Below are positions 15,553 through 25,102 of a stretch of DNA of 64,000 nucleotides, one piece after another. Within the stretch, counting starts at the first letter, position 1. Every line of letters starts with the position of its first letter. The position numbers and the translations under genes are program-made. A model generated the notes under the pieces. The model was not told the origin of the DNA. It ran no database searches and saw only the letters and a program-made list of their open reading frames with translations. This DNA is from Antarcticirhabdus aurantiaca (GTDB lineage Bacteria; Pseudomonadota; Alphaproteobacteria; Rhizobiales; Rhizobiaceae): contig NZ_VTOM01000014.1 of the NCBI RefSeq assembly GCF_009765365.1, forward strand, positions 62,001-126,000. The letters run 5' to 3'.

Positions 15553-17568
15553 ATGAACGGACAGTCTGGCGCGGCGCTTCGAACGGATGAGGCGGGCGGC
15601 GGCGCGCCGCTCTGGACGCCCTCGCCGGAGCGGGCGGCGTCCTCGGGAATGGCGGCGTTCCGCACCTTCTGCGAGGAGCGCACCGGCTCGCGCTTCCCCG
15701 ACACGCCGGCGCTGCACGCCTGGACGCTCGACGACCCCGCCGCCTTCTGGGAGGCGGTGTGGGACTTCTTTGGCGTGGTCGGCGAGAAAGGCGAGCGCCG
15801 CCTCCTCGACGGCGACCGCATGCCCGGCGCCCGCTTCTTCCCCGACGCCAAGCTGAACTACGCCGAGAACATGCTTCGCCCGATCGAGGGCGTCTCGGAC
15901 GAGGCCGATGCCCTGGTCTTCCGGGCCGAGGACGAGCGCGAGGACCGCTGGAGCTGGGGGAGGCTCCGCGCCGAGGTTTCCCGCCTCCAACAGGCCATGC
16001 GCGCCATGGGGCTCCAGCCCGGCGACCGGATCGCCGCCCTCCTGCCGAATGGCCCCGAGGCGATCGCCGCCATGCTCGCCACCGCCTCGGTCGGCGCCGT
16101 CTGGTGCTCGGCCTCGCCCGACTTCGGCCCGCGCGGCATCCTCGATCGCTTCGGCCAGATCGAGCCGAGGCTCCTCATCGCCTGCGACGGCTACTTCTAC
16201 GCCGGCAAGACGCTCCCCATCGCCGACAAGCTCGCCGAGGTCGCCGCTTCGCTTCCCACCCTCCAGCGCATCGTCCTCGTCGACATGCTGGGTGAGGCGC
16301 AGAGCACCGCGCAACGGCTCGGAGACAAGGCTGCGACCCTCGACGCCTTCCTCGTGCCCCATGTCCCTGCGCCGCTCGGCTTCGAGCGTCTGCCCTTCGA
16401 CCAGCCGCTCTTCATCCTCTTCTCCTCCGGCACGACCGGCGCGCCCAAATGCATCGTCCACCGTGCCGGCGGCGTCCTTCTCCAGCACCTGAAGGAGCAC
16501 GGCCTCCACGCCGATGTGCGGCCCGGCGACCGGCTGTTCTACTTCACCACGCTCGGCTGGATGATGTGGAACTGGCTCGCCTCCGGCCTCGGGCGCGGCG
16601 CGACGCTTCTCCTCTTCGACGGCTCGCCCTTCCACCCCAAGCCGGACGTGCTCTTCGACTACGCGCAGGCCGAGCGCATGACGCACTTCGGCACCTCGGC
16701 CAAATACATCGATGCCGCGAAGAAGGCGGGCCTCCACCCCGCCGAGACCCACGACCTCGCCTCGCTCCGCGCCATGCTCTCCACCGGCTCGCCGCTGGCG
16801 CCGGAAAGCTTCGCCTATGTCTACAAGGGCGTGAAGTCGGACCTCCACCTCGCCTCGATTTCGGGCGGCACGGACATCGTATCCTGCTTCGTCCTCGGCG
16901 ATCCGACGCGGCCCGTCCGCAAGGGCGAGATCCAGGGTCCGGGCCTCGGCCTCGCCGTCGAGGTCTGGAGCGAGGAGGGGCGCCGCGCAAGCGTCGGGGA
17001 GAAGGGCGAGCTGGTCTGCGCCAAGCCCTTCCCGGTGATGCCGCTCGGCTTCTGGAACGATCCGGACGGGGCGAAATACCGCGCCGCCTATTTCGAGCGC
17101 TTCGACAACGTCTGGTGCCACGGCGATTTCGCGGAGGAAACGAGCCAGGGCGGGCTCGTCATTCACGGCCGCTCGGACGCGGTGCTGAACCCCGGCGGGG
17201 TTCGCATCGGCACGGCCGAAATCTACGCGCAGGTCGAGCCGGTGCCCGAAGTCGCCGAAGCGCTCGCCATCGGCCAGGACTGGCAGGGCGATGTCCGCGT
17301 CGTCCTCTTCGTGCGGCTCGCGGGCGGAGCGGTGCTCGACGCCGAGCTGGAGAAGACCATCCGCGCCCGCATCCGGCAGGGCGCATCCCCGCGCCACGTG
17401 CCGGCCAAGATCGTCGCCGTTTCCGACATCCCGCGCACCAAGTCCGGCAAGATCACCGAGCTGGCGGTCCGCGACGTCGTCCACGGCCGCGCGGTGAAGA
17501 ACAAGGAGGCCCTGGCCAATCCGGACGCGCTCGACCTCTACAGGGATCTGGCGGCGCTCGCGGACTGA
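15553..17568 (+). CDS. acsA: Acetoacetyl-CoA synthetase
   Basis: A protein of 671 residues that converts acetoacetate, ATP and CoA to acetoacetyl-CoA. The N-terminal PLWTPSPE and [10 protein letters not shown] segments are the ACAS_N pattern; the AMP-binding motif [15 protein letters not shown] is near residue 290, and the C-terminus has the [19 protein letters not shown] lysine motif. I prefer the ATG at 15553, preceded by GGGAGG; an upstream ATG at 15514 with AAGGAG adds 13 residues. It follows the molybdenum hydroxylase genes and would use the acetoacetate made by BKACE in the divergent operon. It could also serve polyhydroxybutyrate turnover. Confidence 0.92.
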   Translation: MNGQSGAALRTDEAGGGAPLWTPSPERAASSGMAAFRTFCEERTGSRFPDTPALHAWTLDDPAAFWEAVWDFFGVVGEKGERRLLDGDRMPGARFFPDAKLNYAENMLRPIEGVSDEADALVFRAEDEREDRWSWGRLRAEVSRLQQAMRAMGLQPGDRIAALLPNGPEAIAAMLATASVGAVWCSASPDFGPRGILDRFGQIEPRLLIACDGYFYAGKTLPIADKLAEVAASLPTLQRIVLVDMLGEAQSTAQRLGDKAATLDAFLVPHVPAPLGFERLPFDQPLFILFSSGTTGAPKCIVHRAGGVLLQHLKEHGLHADVRPGDRLFYFTTLGWMMWNWLASGLGRGATLLLFDGSPFHPKPDVLFDYAQAERMTHFGTSAKYIDAAKKAGLHPAETHDLASLRAMLSTGSPLAPESFAYVYKGVKSDLHLASISGGTDIVSCFVLGDPTRPVRKGEIQGPGLGLAVEVWSEEGRRASVGEKGELVCAKPFPVMPLGFWNDPDGAKYRAAYFERFDNVWCHGDFAEETSQGGLVIHGRSDAVLNPGGVRIGTAEIYAQVEPVPEVAEALAIGQDWQGDVRVVLFVRLAGGAVLDAELEKTIRARIRQGASPRHVPAKIVAVSDIPRTKSGKITELAVRDVVHGRAVKNKEALANPDALDLYRDLAALAD

Positions 17569-17584
17569 GCGCCGCCGGAAGTCG

Positions 17585-18426
17585 TCAGCCCAGCCGCTCG
17601 GCGTGCCAGCGCAGGTGGTCCGCCAGGAAGGTCGAGATGAAGTAGTAGGAGTGGTCGTAGCCCTCCTGGCGCCGCAGCGTCAGGGGGATGCCGGCTGCCC
17701 CGCACGCGGCTTCTAAGAGCTCGGGCTTGAGCTGGCCGTCGAGGAAATTGTCGGCCGTGCCCTGATCGACGAGGAGGTCTGGCAGGCGCGCGCCGTCCTC
17801 GATCAGCGCCACGGCGTCGTGGCGCCGCCAGGCGGCCCGGTCCGCGCCGAGATAGCCCGTCAGCGCCTTCTCGCCCCAGGGCACCTGGCCCGGCGCGACG
17901 ATCGGCGCGAAGGCCGAGACCGCCTTGAAGCGGTCCGGATAGGTCAGCCCGATCGTCAGCGCGCCGTGGCCGCCCATGGAATGGCCGGTGATCGACTGCC
18001 GGTCCATGTCGGCCGGGAACTCGGCCGCGACAAGCGCCGGCAGCTCCTCGGTGACGTAGCTCCACATGCGGTAGTTCTTGGCGAAGGGCGCTTCCGTCGC
18101 GTCGACGTAGAAGCCGGCGCCGAGGCCGAAGTCGTAGGCGCCGGCGGGATCGTCGGGAACGCCCTCGCCGCGGGGGCTCGTGTCCGGCGCGACGAAGATC
18201 AGGCCGAGCTCGGCGCAGGCCCTGCGAAACTCGCCCTTTTCCGTGACGTTGGCGTGGGTGCAGGTGAGGCCGGAGAGGTACCAGACGACCGGGAGCTTGG
18301 CGCCGGCGGCGTGGCTCGGCACGAAGACGGAGAAGGTCATCTCCGTCCCCGTCGACGACGAGCGGTGCTTGTAGACGCCCTGCGCGCCGCCGAACGCCTT
18401 GTTCGTCGAGACCGTCTCCATCGCCA

Positions 18427-18427
<1 letters not shown>
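17585..18427 (-). CDS. fghA: S-formylglutathione hydrolase
   Basis: A 280-residue esterase-D family hydrolase, second step of glutathione-dependent formaldehyde oxidation: S-formylglutathione to formate and glutathione. The nucleophile is in GHSMGGHGAL (Ser150), with LSGLTCTHAN forming the oxyanion region, and the charge relay His in GYDHSYYFI (His259). Length matches the family. The ATG overlaps the frmA stop by one base (TGATG), so the two are co-translated. Confidence 0.95.
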
Positions 18428-19536
<1,109 letters not shown>

Positions 19537-19639
19537 CACATCACCCGGCGATTGCTGATGACGCGTGCGTACCAAGTCCGGGCCGCCTTGGACACCGCAA
19601 ATTCCGGCGTCGAACGTTTCGCCTGCGACGTTTCGCCGG

Positions 19640-20275
19640 TCAGAAGCCGGCGATGCCGAGGCCGCTGTCGTGGGGCGCCGAACCGGCGGCCCGCAGACGC
19701 CAGGAGCCGGGGGCGCGACGGTGCTGGATCGGTGCGGGCGACGGGCGGCCTTTCAGCCCCTCGGCGAGAACCATGCCTTCGGGCCAATGGCCGAAGCCGC
19801 TCGCGACGTTGATGTGGCCGGCGAGGCCGAGATCGACGAGCCCAGAGCCCCAGCGGCCGGCATGAGCCTCCGCCTCGTCGAAGCGCATGAAGGGGTCGTC
19901 GCGGCTCGCCACGAGGATCGAGGGGAAGGGCAGGCGAGCGCCGGAGGCTTGCGCGAATTCGGCCGCGCCGGGAACGGTCTGCGACAGGCGGCCCGCTTCG
20001 GCAGGCGCCACGAGGAGCGCGCCGGCGACGTGGGCGGCTGCCGGACGATGCGCCAGCGCCGCGACGAGCGCGCAGCCGAGGCTGTGGGCGACGAGGACGG
20101 TGCCGGGGAGGCTCTCCAGCCGCGCTTCGAGGGCATGCAGCCAGTCGGCAAGGCGCGGTCGCGCCCAGTCCTCCTGCTCCAGGAGCTCCGCGCTCGGATC
20201 CCGCTCGACCCATTCGCGCTGCCAGTGGCCGGTGCCCGAGCCGTTGAGGCCCGGAACGAGCAAGGTCTCGATCAT
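19640..20275 (-). CDS. RBBP9/YdeN family alpha/beta hydrolase
   Basis: A 211-residue hydrolase. The RBBP9/YdeN pattern is seen in [18 protein letters not shown] near the start and [16 protein letters not shown] with the nucleophile Ser (near 66). The Asp in SRDDPFM and His in [13 protein letters not shown] complete the triad. The C-terminus past residue 180 is a non-family tail rich in Arg, Pro and Ala. Start at the ATG opening MIETLLV, which has GAGGAGA upstream. The substrate is unknown; the family includes serine hydrolases of small esters. Confidence 0.82.
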   Translation of the reverse strand: MIETLLVPGLNGSGTGHWQREWVERDPSAELLEQEDWARPRLADWLHALEARLESLPGTVLVAHSLGCALVAALAHRPAAAHVAGALLVAPAEAGRLSQTVPGAAEFAQASGARLPFPSILVASRDDPFMRFDEAEAHAGRWGSGLVDLGLAGHINVASGFGHWPEGMVLAEGLKGRPSPAPIQHRRAPGSWRLRAAGSAPHDSGLGIAGF

Positions 20276-20415
20276 GACCGGTCTCTCCTCTTCTCCATTG
20301 CACCGCTCAGGATAAGGACGACGCGCCGGCCCGGGAGAGAAACAATACCAAAGTTGTAGACTATTCCGGAAAAACCGTCCGGCGGGGATCCGCACCCGCC
20401 GGACGGACCGGGACG

Positions 20416-20643
20416 TCAGCCGCGATGCGGGCCGGCTTCCGGATGGTTGTGCTTGTTGTGGCGGCTTTCCTGGTTCATCCCGCCCCGGCTCACCGGCATC
20501 TCGCTCTGGCGAGCTTCGGGGTGGCGCGGGGCGTGTTCCGGGGCGTCGGGATCGGCCGCCACGTCGATCTCGCCGGGCTTGGGCACGTCGTCGCGGTTCT
20601 GGAGGATGCGCAGCTGCTGCTCGTGCGTCTTCTTGGCCTGCAT
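20416..20643 (-). CDS. Small hydrophilic protein of unknown function (75 aa)
   Basis: I do not recognise a named family. The 75 residues are strongly hydrophilic, rich in His, Pro, Glu and Asp (EHAPRHPEARQSE, RHNKHNHPEAGPHRG at the end), and probably disordered. AGGGAGA lies 8 bases before the ATG. The gene is 26 bases downstream of another small acidic gene on the same strand and is likely co-transcribed with it. The His-rich tail could bind metal, but that is speculation. Confidence 0.6.
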   Translation of the reverse strand: MQAKKTHEQQLRILQNRDDVPKPGEIDVAADPDAPEHAPRHPEARQSEMPVSRGGMNQESRHNKHNHPEAGPHRG

Positions 20644-20669
20644 GGGGATTCTCCCTGGTTTGTCGGCGG

Positions 20670-20885
20670 TCAGCGGTTGGTGCGGCCCATGCGGGCCGGG
20701 TCCACCGCGCCGGTGTCGTCGACGTCGTTCTCGACGTCGCCTTCGAAGGTGTTGTCGCCGGCGATGTCCTCCGGCTCGGCGCCGGCCATCCACACGCCCT
20801 TCGACTGGTTGATGCCCGGATCGCGCTCGAGGTCGTCGATTGGCCGCACGGCGCCGGGGCTGCCGGCGCGAAGATGCTTGCTCAT
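20670..20885 (-). CDS. Small acidic protein of unknown function (71 aa)
   Basis: An unrecognised 71-residue protein with a pI that should be acidic: the middle is Asp/Glu-rich (FEGDVENDVDDTGAVD). No membrane segment or signal is present. GAGGAG is placed well before the ATG. It pairs with the 75-residue gene just downstream. Proteins like this in Hyphomicrobiales are often stress-induced and disordered, but nothing in the sequence proves it. Confidence 0.6.
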   Translation of the reverse strand: MSKHLRAGSPGAVRPIDDLERDPGINQSKGVWMAGAEPEDIAGDNTFEGDVENDVDDTGAVDPARMGRTNR

Positions 20886-21111
20886 GAGGCTGCTCCTCGT
20901 GTCTCGGATGAGATGGGAATGGCGTGGAGCCGGGCGCGGTTGCGGGCTCCGGTAGACGGCTCGGCACTTCATCGTGCCGGCTGGAGGAACGAGAAACCTA
21001 AGGATCGGTGAAGCCCAAGCGTCCCCATCCTGCATGCGAGCCATGCGATTTGCTGCGTTGCAGCATGAGGGATGGGCGACCATCTTGAGGGCGAGCGAAC
21101 AGGAGACAATC

Positions 21112-21264
21112 ATGACCATCCGCAGCCGTATTCGCAACGCCATCAGCCAGTTGCGCGTCGATCCCGCCGAGCGGTACCTCAACGAAGCCACGTCGCTGGT
21201 CGATCTGGAAGCCCGCGAGCGCGAGATCGCGCGCGGTCTCTTCTCGCAGCGCAAGACCTACTGA
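21112..21264 (+). CDS. DUF3563-like small protein (50 aa)
   Basis: A 50-residue protein whose core ERYLNEATSLVDLEAREREIARG resembles the short DUF3563 family found in alpha- and betaproteobacteria. The role of the family is unknown. AGGAGA is 5 bases before the ATG. It lies alone between the small-protein pair and the cystine-type importer. Confidence 0.65.
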   Translation: MTIRSRIRNAISQLRVDPAERYLNEATSLVDLEAREREIARGLFSQRKTY

Positions 21265-21416
21265 GACGCGTCGAGGTGCACCACTCGGTCCAGGCGGAAG
21301 ATTGTTTCCGCCTCGCATGCTCCCGCGCCAATCCATCCCTTGAGGGACGGGGCCTCCGTGCCGATCTTGGCGGCATCCTGCCGCAGAGCGCGGCATCCAG
21401 CATCCGAGTGGAGCCC

Positions 21417-22178
21417 ATGAAACGTCTCGTCACGACCGCCGTCGCCCTCCTGGCTCTTGCCGGAACGGCCGCGGCGGGCAGCCTTGCCGACATCAAGTCG
21501 GCCGGCACCTTCCGCATCGGCACGGAAGGGACCTACGCGCCCTTCACCTTCCACGACCAGTCCGGCGCTCTCGTCGGCTTCGACGTCGAGATCGGCCGCG
21601 AGGTCGCCAAGCGCCTCGGCGTCGAGCCGCAATTCGTCGAAGGCAAGTGGGACGGCCTCATCGCGGGCCTGGCCGCCGACCGCTACGACGCCGTGATCAA
21701 CCAGGTCGGCATCACGGAGGAGCGCCAGCAACGCTTCGACTTCTCCGAGCCCTACATCGTGTCCAAGGCCGTCCTCATCGTGAAGGACGACAACACCGAC
21801 ATCGCCTCCTTCGAGGACCTCTCCGGCAAGCGCGCGGCGCAGTCGCTGACCTCGAACTACGGCAAGATCGCCGAAGGGGCGGGCGCTTCGCTGGTCGGCA
21901 CCGATGGCTTCGACCAGTCGATCCAGCTCGTCCTCACCGGCCGCGCCGATGCGACGGTGAACGACAACCTGTCCTTCCTCGACTTCAAGAAGCAGCAGCC
22001 GAACGCGCCGGTGAAGGTCGTCGCGACGCAGGACGAGGCCTCGGCCTCCGGCATCATCGTCCAGAAGGACAATCCCGAACTCGTCGCCGACATCAACAAG
22101 GCGCTGAAGGCCATGAAGGCCGACGGCACCTATCAGGCGATCTCGCAGAAGTACTTCGGCGCCGACGTCTCGCAATGA
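21417..22178 (+). CDS. Amino acid ABC transporter substrate-binding protein, FliY/TcyJ (cystine) type
   Basis: A 253-residue periplasmic binding protein (SBP_bac_3). A Sec signal peptide MKRLVTTAVALLALAGTAAA is followed by RIGTEGTYAPFTFHDQSG and GKWDGLIAGLAADRYDAVIN, closest in pattern to FliY-type L-cystine binders; the ligand-carboxylate Arg region and FSEPYIVSKAVLIV follow. It is followed by a hairpin terminator and then by its permease and ATPase, a usual way to make more binding protein than membrane parts. The cystine call is by pattern memory; another polar amino acid is possible. Confidence 0.85.
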   Translation: MKRLVTTAVALLALAGTAAAGSLADIKSAGTFRIGTEGTYAPFTFHDQSGALVGFDVEIGREVAKRLGVEPQFVEGKWDGLIAGLAADRYDAVINQVGITEERQQRFDFSEPYIVSKAVLIVKDDNTDIASFEDLSGKRAAQSLTSNYGKIAEGAGASLVGTDGFDQSIQLVLTGRADATVNDNLSFLDFKKQQPNAPVKVVATQDEASASGIIVQKDNPELVADINKALKAMKADGTYQAISQKYFGADVSQ

Positions 22179-22184
22179 CGGTCC

Positions 22185-22212
22185 GGGGCGGGGCTTCGGT
22201 TCCGCCCCTTTT
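22185..22212 (+). terminator. Intercistronic hairpin terminator in the cystine-type importer operon
   Basis: GGGGCGG (22185-22191) pairs with CCGCCCC (22202-22208), followed by TTTT. It begins 6 bases after the binding-protein stop. Partial termination here would lower permease and ATPase expression relative to the binding protein. Confidence 0.6.
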
Positions 22213-22278
22213 CACGTGATCGCACCGCCTTAGCTCCCTGGCGCGGCGCGTGGCCGCGCCGGAGACGATGGACCCGAC

Positions 22279-22959
22279 GTGCCCCCCTGGCTGCAACTCA
22301 TGCTCGACTCGGCCGTCCCGCTCCTGACGGCGGCCGTCACCTTCACCGTTCCCCTCGCGATCCTGTCCTTCGTCTTCGGCCTGTGCATCGGCTTCGTCGT
22401 CGCGGCCGTGCGGCTGTTCGGGCCGAAATGGCTCGCCTGGATCGCGGCGACCTACGTCTGGTTCATCCGCGGCACGCCGCTCCTCGTCCAGCTCTTCGTC
22501 ATCTTCTACGGCCTGCCGAGCGTCGGCATCCTGATCGACGCCTTTCCCGCCGCCCTCATCGGCTTCTCGCTCTCGGTCGGCGCCTATACCTCCGAGATCA
22601 TCCGCGCGGCGCTCGGCTCGATCCCGCGCGGGCAGTGGGAGGCGGCCTATTCGATCGGCATGACGCGCGGCCAGGCGCTGCGCCGGACCGTCGTGCCGCA
22701 GGCGGTGCGCGTCGCGATCCCGCCGCTGTCGAATTCCTTCATCTCGCTGGTTAAGGACACCTCGCTCGCCGCGGCGATCACCGTGCCGGAGCTCTTCCAG
22801 CAGGCTCAGCGCATCGTCGCCGTCACCTACGAGCCGCTGATCCTCTACATCGAGGCGGCGCTCATCTACCTCGTCCTGTCTTCGGTGCTGTCGGTTCTGC
22901 AGCGGCGGCTGGAAACGCGCTTCGGGCGGTACGGCGGCTACGGGGAGACCGGCGTATGA
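22279..22959 (+). CDS. Amino acid ABC transporter permease, TcyL type
   Basis: A 226-residue HisM/ArtM-type permease with about five membrane helices. The coupling motif EAAYSIGMTRGQALRRTVVPQAV (about 117-139) contacts the ATPase, and VWFIRGTPLLVQLF is the standard polar-amino-acid permease segment. The start is a GTG; an ATG seven codons later (MLDSAV) is an alternative. The ATPase gene overlaps by 4 bases. Confidence 0.9.
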   Translation: MPPWLQLMLDSAVPLLTAAVTFTVPLAILSFVFGLCIGFVVAAVRLFGPKWLAWIAATYVWFIRGTPLLVQLFVIFYGLPSVGILIDAFPAALIGFSLSVGAYTSEIIRAALGSIPRGQWEAAYSIGMTRGQALRRTVVPQAVRVAIPPLSNSFISLVKDTSLAAAITVPELFQQAQRIVAVTYEPLILYIEAALIYLVLSSVLSVLQRRLETRFGRYGGYGETGV

Positions 22960-23723
22960 TCCGCCTGACCGGCATCCACAAGCATTTCGGCGCCAACCAC
23001 GTCCTGCGCGGGGTCGATCTCGACGTCGCGCGCGGCGCGGTGACGGCGCTGATCGGCCCGTCCGGCTCGGGCAAGTCGACGCTCCTGCGCTGCTTCAACC
23101 TCCTCGAAATGCCGGAGGCGGGGCGGCTGGAGCTGGAAGGCCTGGCGATCGATTTCGGCATCGGGCGGCCGCCGCCGAAGGCCGACATCCTCGCCGTGCG
23201 CCGCTCGACCGGCATGATCTTCCAGAACTTCCAGCTCTTCCCCCATCGCACCGTCGTCGCCAACGTGATGGAAGGGCTCGTCACGGTGAGCCGCTGGCCG
23301 ACCGAGAAGGCGAGGGCGCGCGCCATGGAGCTCCTCGCCAAGGTCGGCATGGACCACAAGGCCGAGGACTGGCCGGCGACGCTCTCCGGTGGCCAGCAGC
23401 AGCGCGTGGCGATCGCCCGCGCGCTCGCGGCCTCGCCGAAGCTCCTTCTCTGCGACGAGCCGACCTCGGCGCTCGACCCGGCGCTCGCGGCGGAGGTGGT
23501 CGAGGTGCTGCGCGCGCTCGCCCGCGAGGGCACCACCATGCTGATGGCGACCCACGACCTGCGCCTGGCCGCCCAGGTCGCCCAGGAGGTGGTCTTCATC
23601 GAAGGCGGGGGCGTCGTCGAGCGGGGTGCGCCGGGGCAGGTCTTCGGGGCGCCTTCGGACCCGCGCACCGTCCGCTTCGTCGAGAGCCTGACCGGCGCCG
23701 CGGGCGGGCCGCCGCCGATCTGA
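22956..23723 (+). CDS. Amino acid ABC transporter ATP-binding protein, TcyN/GlnQ type
   Basis: A 255-residue ATPase. Walker A GPSGSGKST is at 34-42, the Q-loop in TGMIFQNFQLFPHRTV, signature LSGGQQQRVAIARAL and Walker B LLLCDEPTSALDP, with H-loop ATHD. It ends the importer operon and its ATG overlaps the permease stop (ATGA). It converges on the EamA gene, 9 bases away. Confidence 0.92.
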   Translation: MIRLTGIHKHFGANHVLRGVDLDVARGAVTALIGPSGSGKSTLLRCFNLLEMPEAGRLELEGLAIDFGIGRPPPKADILAVRRSTGMIFQNFQLFPHRTVVANVMEGLVTVSRWPTEKARARAMELLAKVGMDHKAEDWPATLSGGQQQRVAIARALAASPKLLLCDEPTSALDPALAAEVVEVLRALAREGTTMLMATHDLRLAAQVAQEVVFIEGGGVVERGAPGQVFGAPSDPRTVRFVESLTGAAGGPPPI

Positions 23724-23732
23724 CGGCTTGGC

Positions 23733-24650
23733 TCAGATCTCGAGCTGGGGCGGCGGCGGGGGAACGGCCTTCTTCTGCTCGCGGAAGAAGATGAAGAGCC
23801 CGGCCGCGACGATGATCGCGCCGCCGATCAGCGTCGAGGGGCGCGGCACGTCGCCGAACACGGTCCAGCCGAAGACGATCGCCCAGAGCAGCAGCGTGTA
23901 CTGGATCGGCGCGACGGTGGCGGCCGGCGCGAGCTTCAGCGAGCGGTTGGTGCAGACGTGCGCGAGCATCGAGACGAGGCCGAGGAGCGCGAGGAGCGCC
24001 GTGCTCTGCACGTCCGGCGGCACCCAGCTCGCCGGCGCGAGCACGCCCCCGACCACGAAGGACGCCGTGATCGGCCAGAACACCATCGGCAGGTCGGGCG
24101 TCCGGCGCAGCATGCGGCCGGTGAGCAGGATGAGGCCGAAGGCGAAGCTTCCGGCGAGCGAGATCAAGGCCGGCAGCGTCAGCGTCTCGCCCGAGGGCTG
24201 GAGCACCACGAGGACGCCCCCGAAGCCGACCACGATCGCCGTCCAGCGTCGCCAGCCGACATGCTCGCCGAGAACGAAGGGCGAGAGCGCCGCGACGTAG
24301 ATGGGACCGGCGAGATAATAGGCCATGACGTCGGCCAGCGGCAGGTAGACGACGGCGAGGTAGAACAAGCAGACCTCGATGCCGCCGAGCACTGCGCGGA
24401 AGATCTGGACGCCCGGCCGCTCGGGCACGAAGAGCGAGCGCCAGCCCGCGCGGTAGACGAAGGGGGCGAGGATCAGGAGCGCCGCGAAGGAGCGCAGGAG
24501 CAGCACCTGGCCGACCGAATAGGTGCCGACGAGCCATTTCCCGAGGACGTCGTTGGCCGAGAACATGAAGGTGCCGAGCAGCGCCAGCGCGATGCCGAGC
24601 GTCACCGTCGAGCCTTCCGAGATGGAGCGATCTCCCGTCGTCGCCGTCAT
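23733..24650 (-). CDS. EamA-family DMT transporter
   Basis: A 305-residue membrane protein with two EamA repeats and about ten helices; the first repeat starts at GIALALLGTFMFSANDVLGKWLVG and the second near LPALISLAGSFAFGLILLTGR. The family exports metabolites such as amino acids or purines; the substrate is not predictable. I use the ATG at 24650 because the upstream frame is not hydrophobic. The C-terminal tail has a proline run. Confidence 0.88.
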   Translation of the reverse strand: MTATTGDRSISEGSTVTLGIALALLGTFMFSANDVLGKWLVGTYSVGQVLLLRSFAALLILAPFVYRAGWRSLFVPERPGVQIFRAVLGGIEVCLFYLAVVYLPLADVMAYYLAGPIYVAALSPFVLGEHVGWRRWTAIVVGFGGVLVVLQPSGETLTLPALISLAGSFAFGLILLTGRMLRRTPDLPMVFWPITASFVVGGVLAPASWVPPDVQSTALLALLGLVSMLAHVCTNRSLKLAPAATVAPIQYTLLLWAIVFGWTVFGDVPRPSTLIGGAIIVAAGLFIFFREQKKAVPPPPPQLEI

Positions 24651-24808
24651 GAATTTTCCAATCGTTCCCCCGCCGCGGCGGCTCGGCATAGCGCAAATTC
24701 GTGTCGCCTCACGAACGAAATCGTGTCGCGGCATGACGCCCCCGCCGTTAACGCCTCGCTTACGCGGCCGCGCGAATAGTGCGGCTCCCCAGTCAGCAAG
24801 GAGCAACC

Positions 24809-25084
24809 ATGTCCGACATGAACGACACGGCCGGCATCGCCGGCGGGCGCATCCGCTCGATCGTCGAGCGCATCGAGCAGGTGGAAATCGAGATCGCCGA
24901 GCTGATGGAAGGCAAGAAGGAGATCTTCGCCGAAGCCAAGGGCGAGGGCTTCGACGTCAAGATCATCAAGGAGATCATCAAGCTGCGCAAGCAGGACAAG
25001 GACGAGCGCGACGAGCACGAGACGATGCTCGACGTCTACATGCGCGCGATCGAGGAGTCCGAGCCGGTCGCCAAGGCGGCCTGA
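24809..25084 (+). CDS. gapR: GapR/DUF2312 nucleoid-associated DNA-binding protein
   Basis: A 91-residue coiled-coil protein of the DUF2312 family. In Caulobacter the member GapR binds over-twisted DNA ahead of replication forks and transcription and stimulates topoisomerases. The family core is seen in RIRSIVERIEQVEIEIAELMEGKKEIFAEAKGEG with FDVKIIKEIIKLRKQDKDERDE. It is limited mostly to alphaproteobacteria, which supports the taxonomic call. AAGGAG lies 5 bases before the ATG. It stands alone between two minus-strand genes. Confidence 0.92.
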   Translation: MSDMNDTAGIAGGRIRSIVERIEQVEIEIAELMEGKKEIFAEAKGEGFDVKIIKEIIKLRKQDKDERDEHETMLDVYMRAIEESEPVAKAA

Positions 25085-25102
25085 GGCCGGCTCGCTCGTC
25101 GC

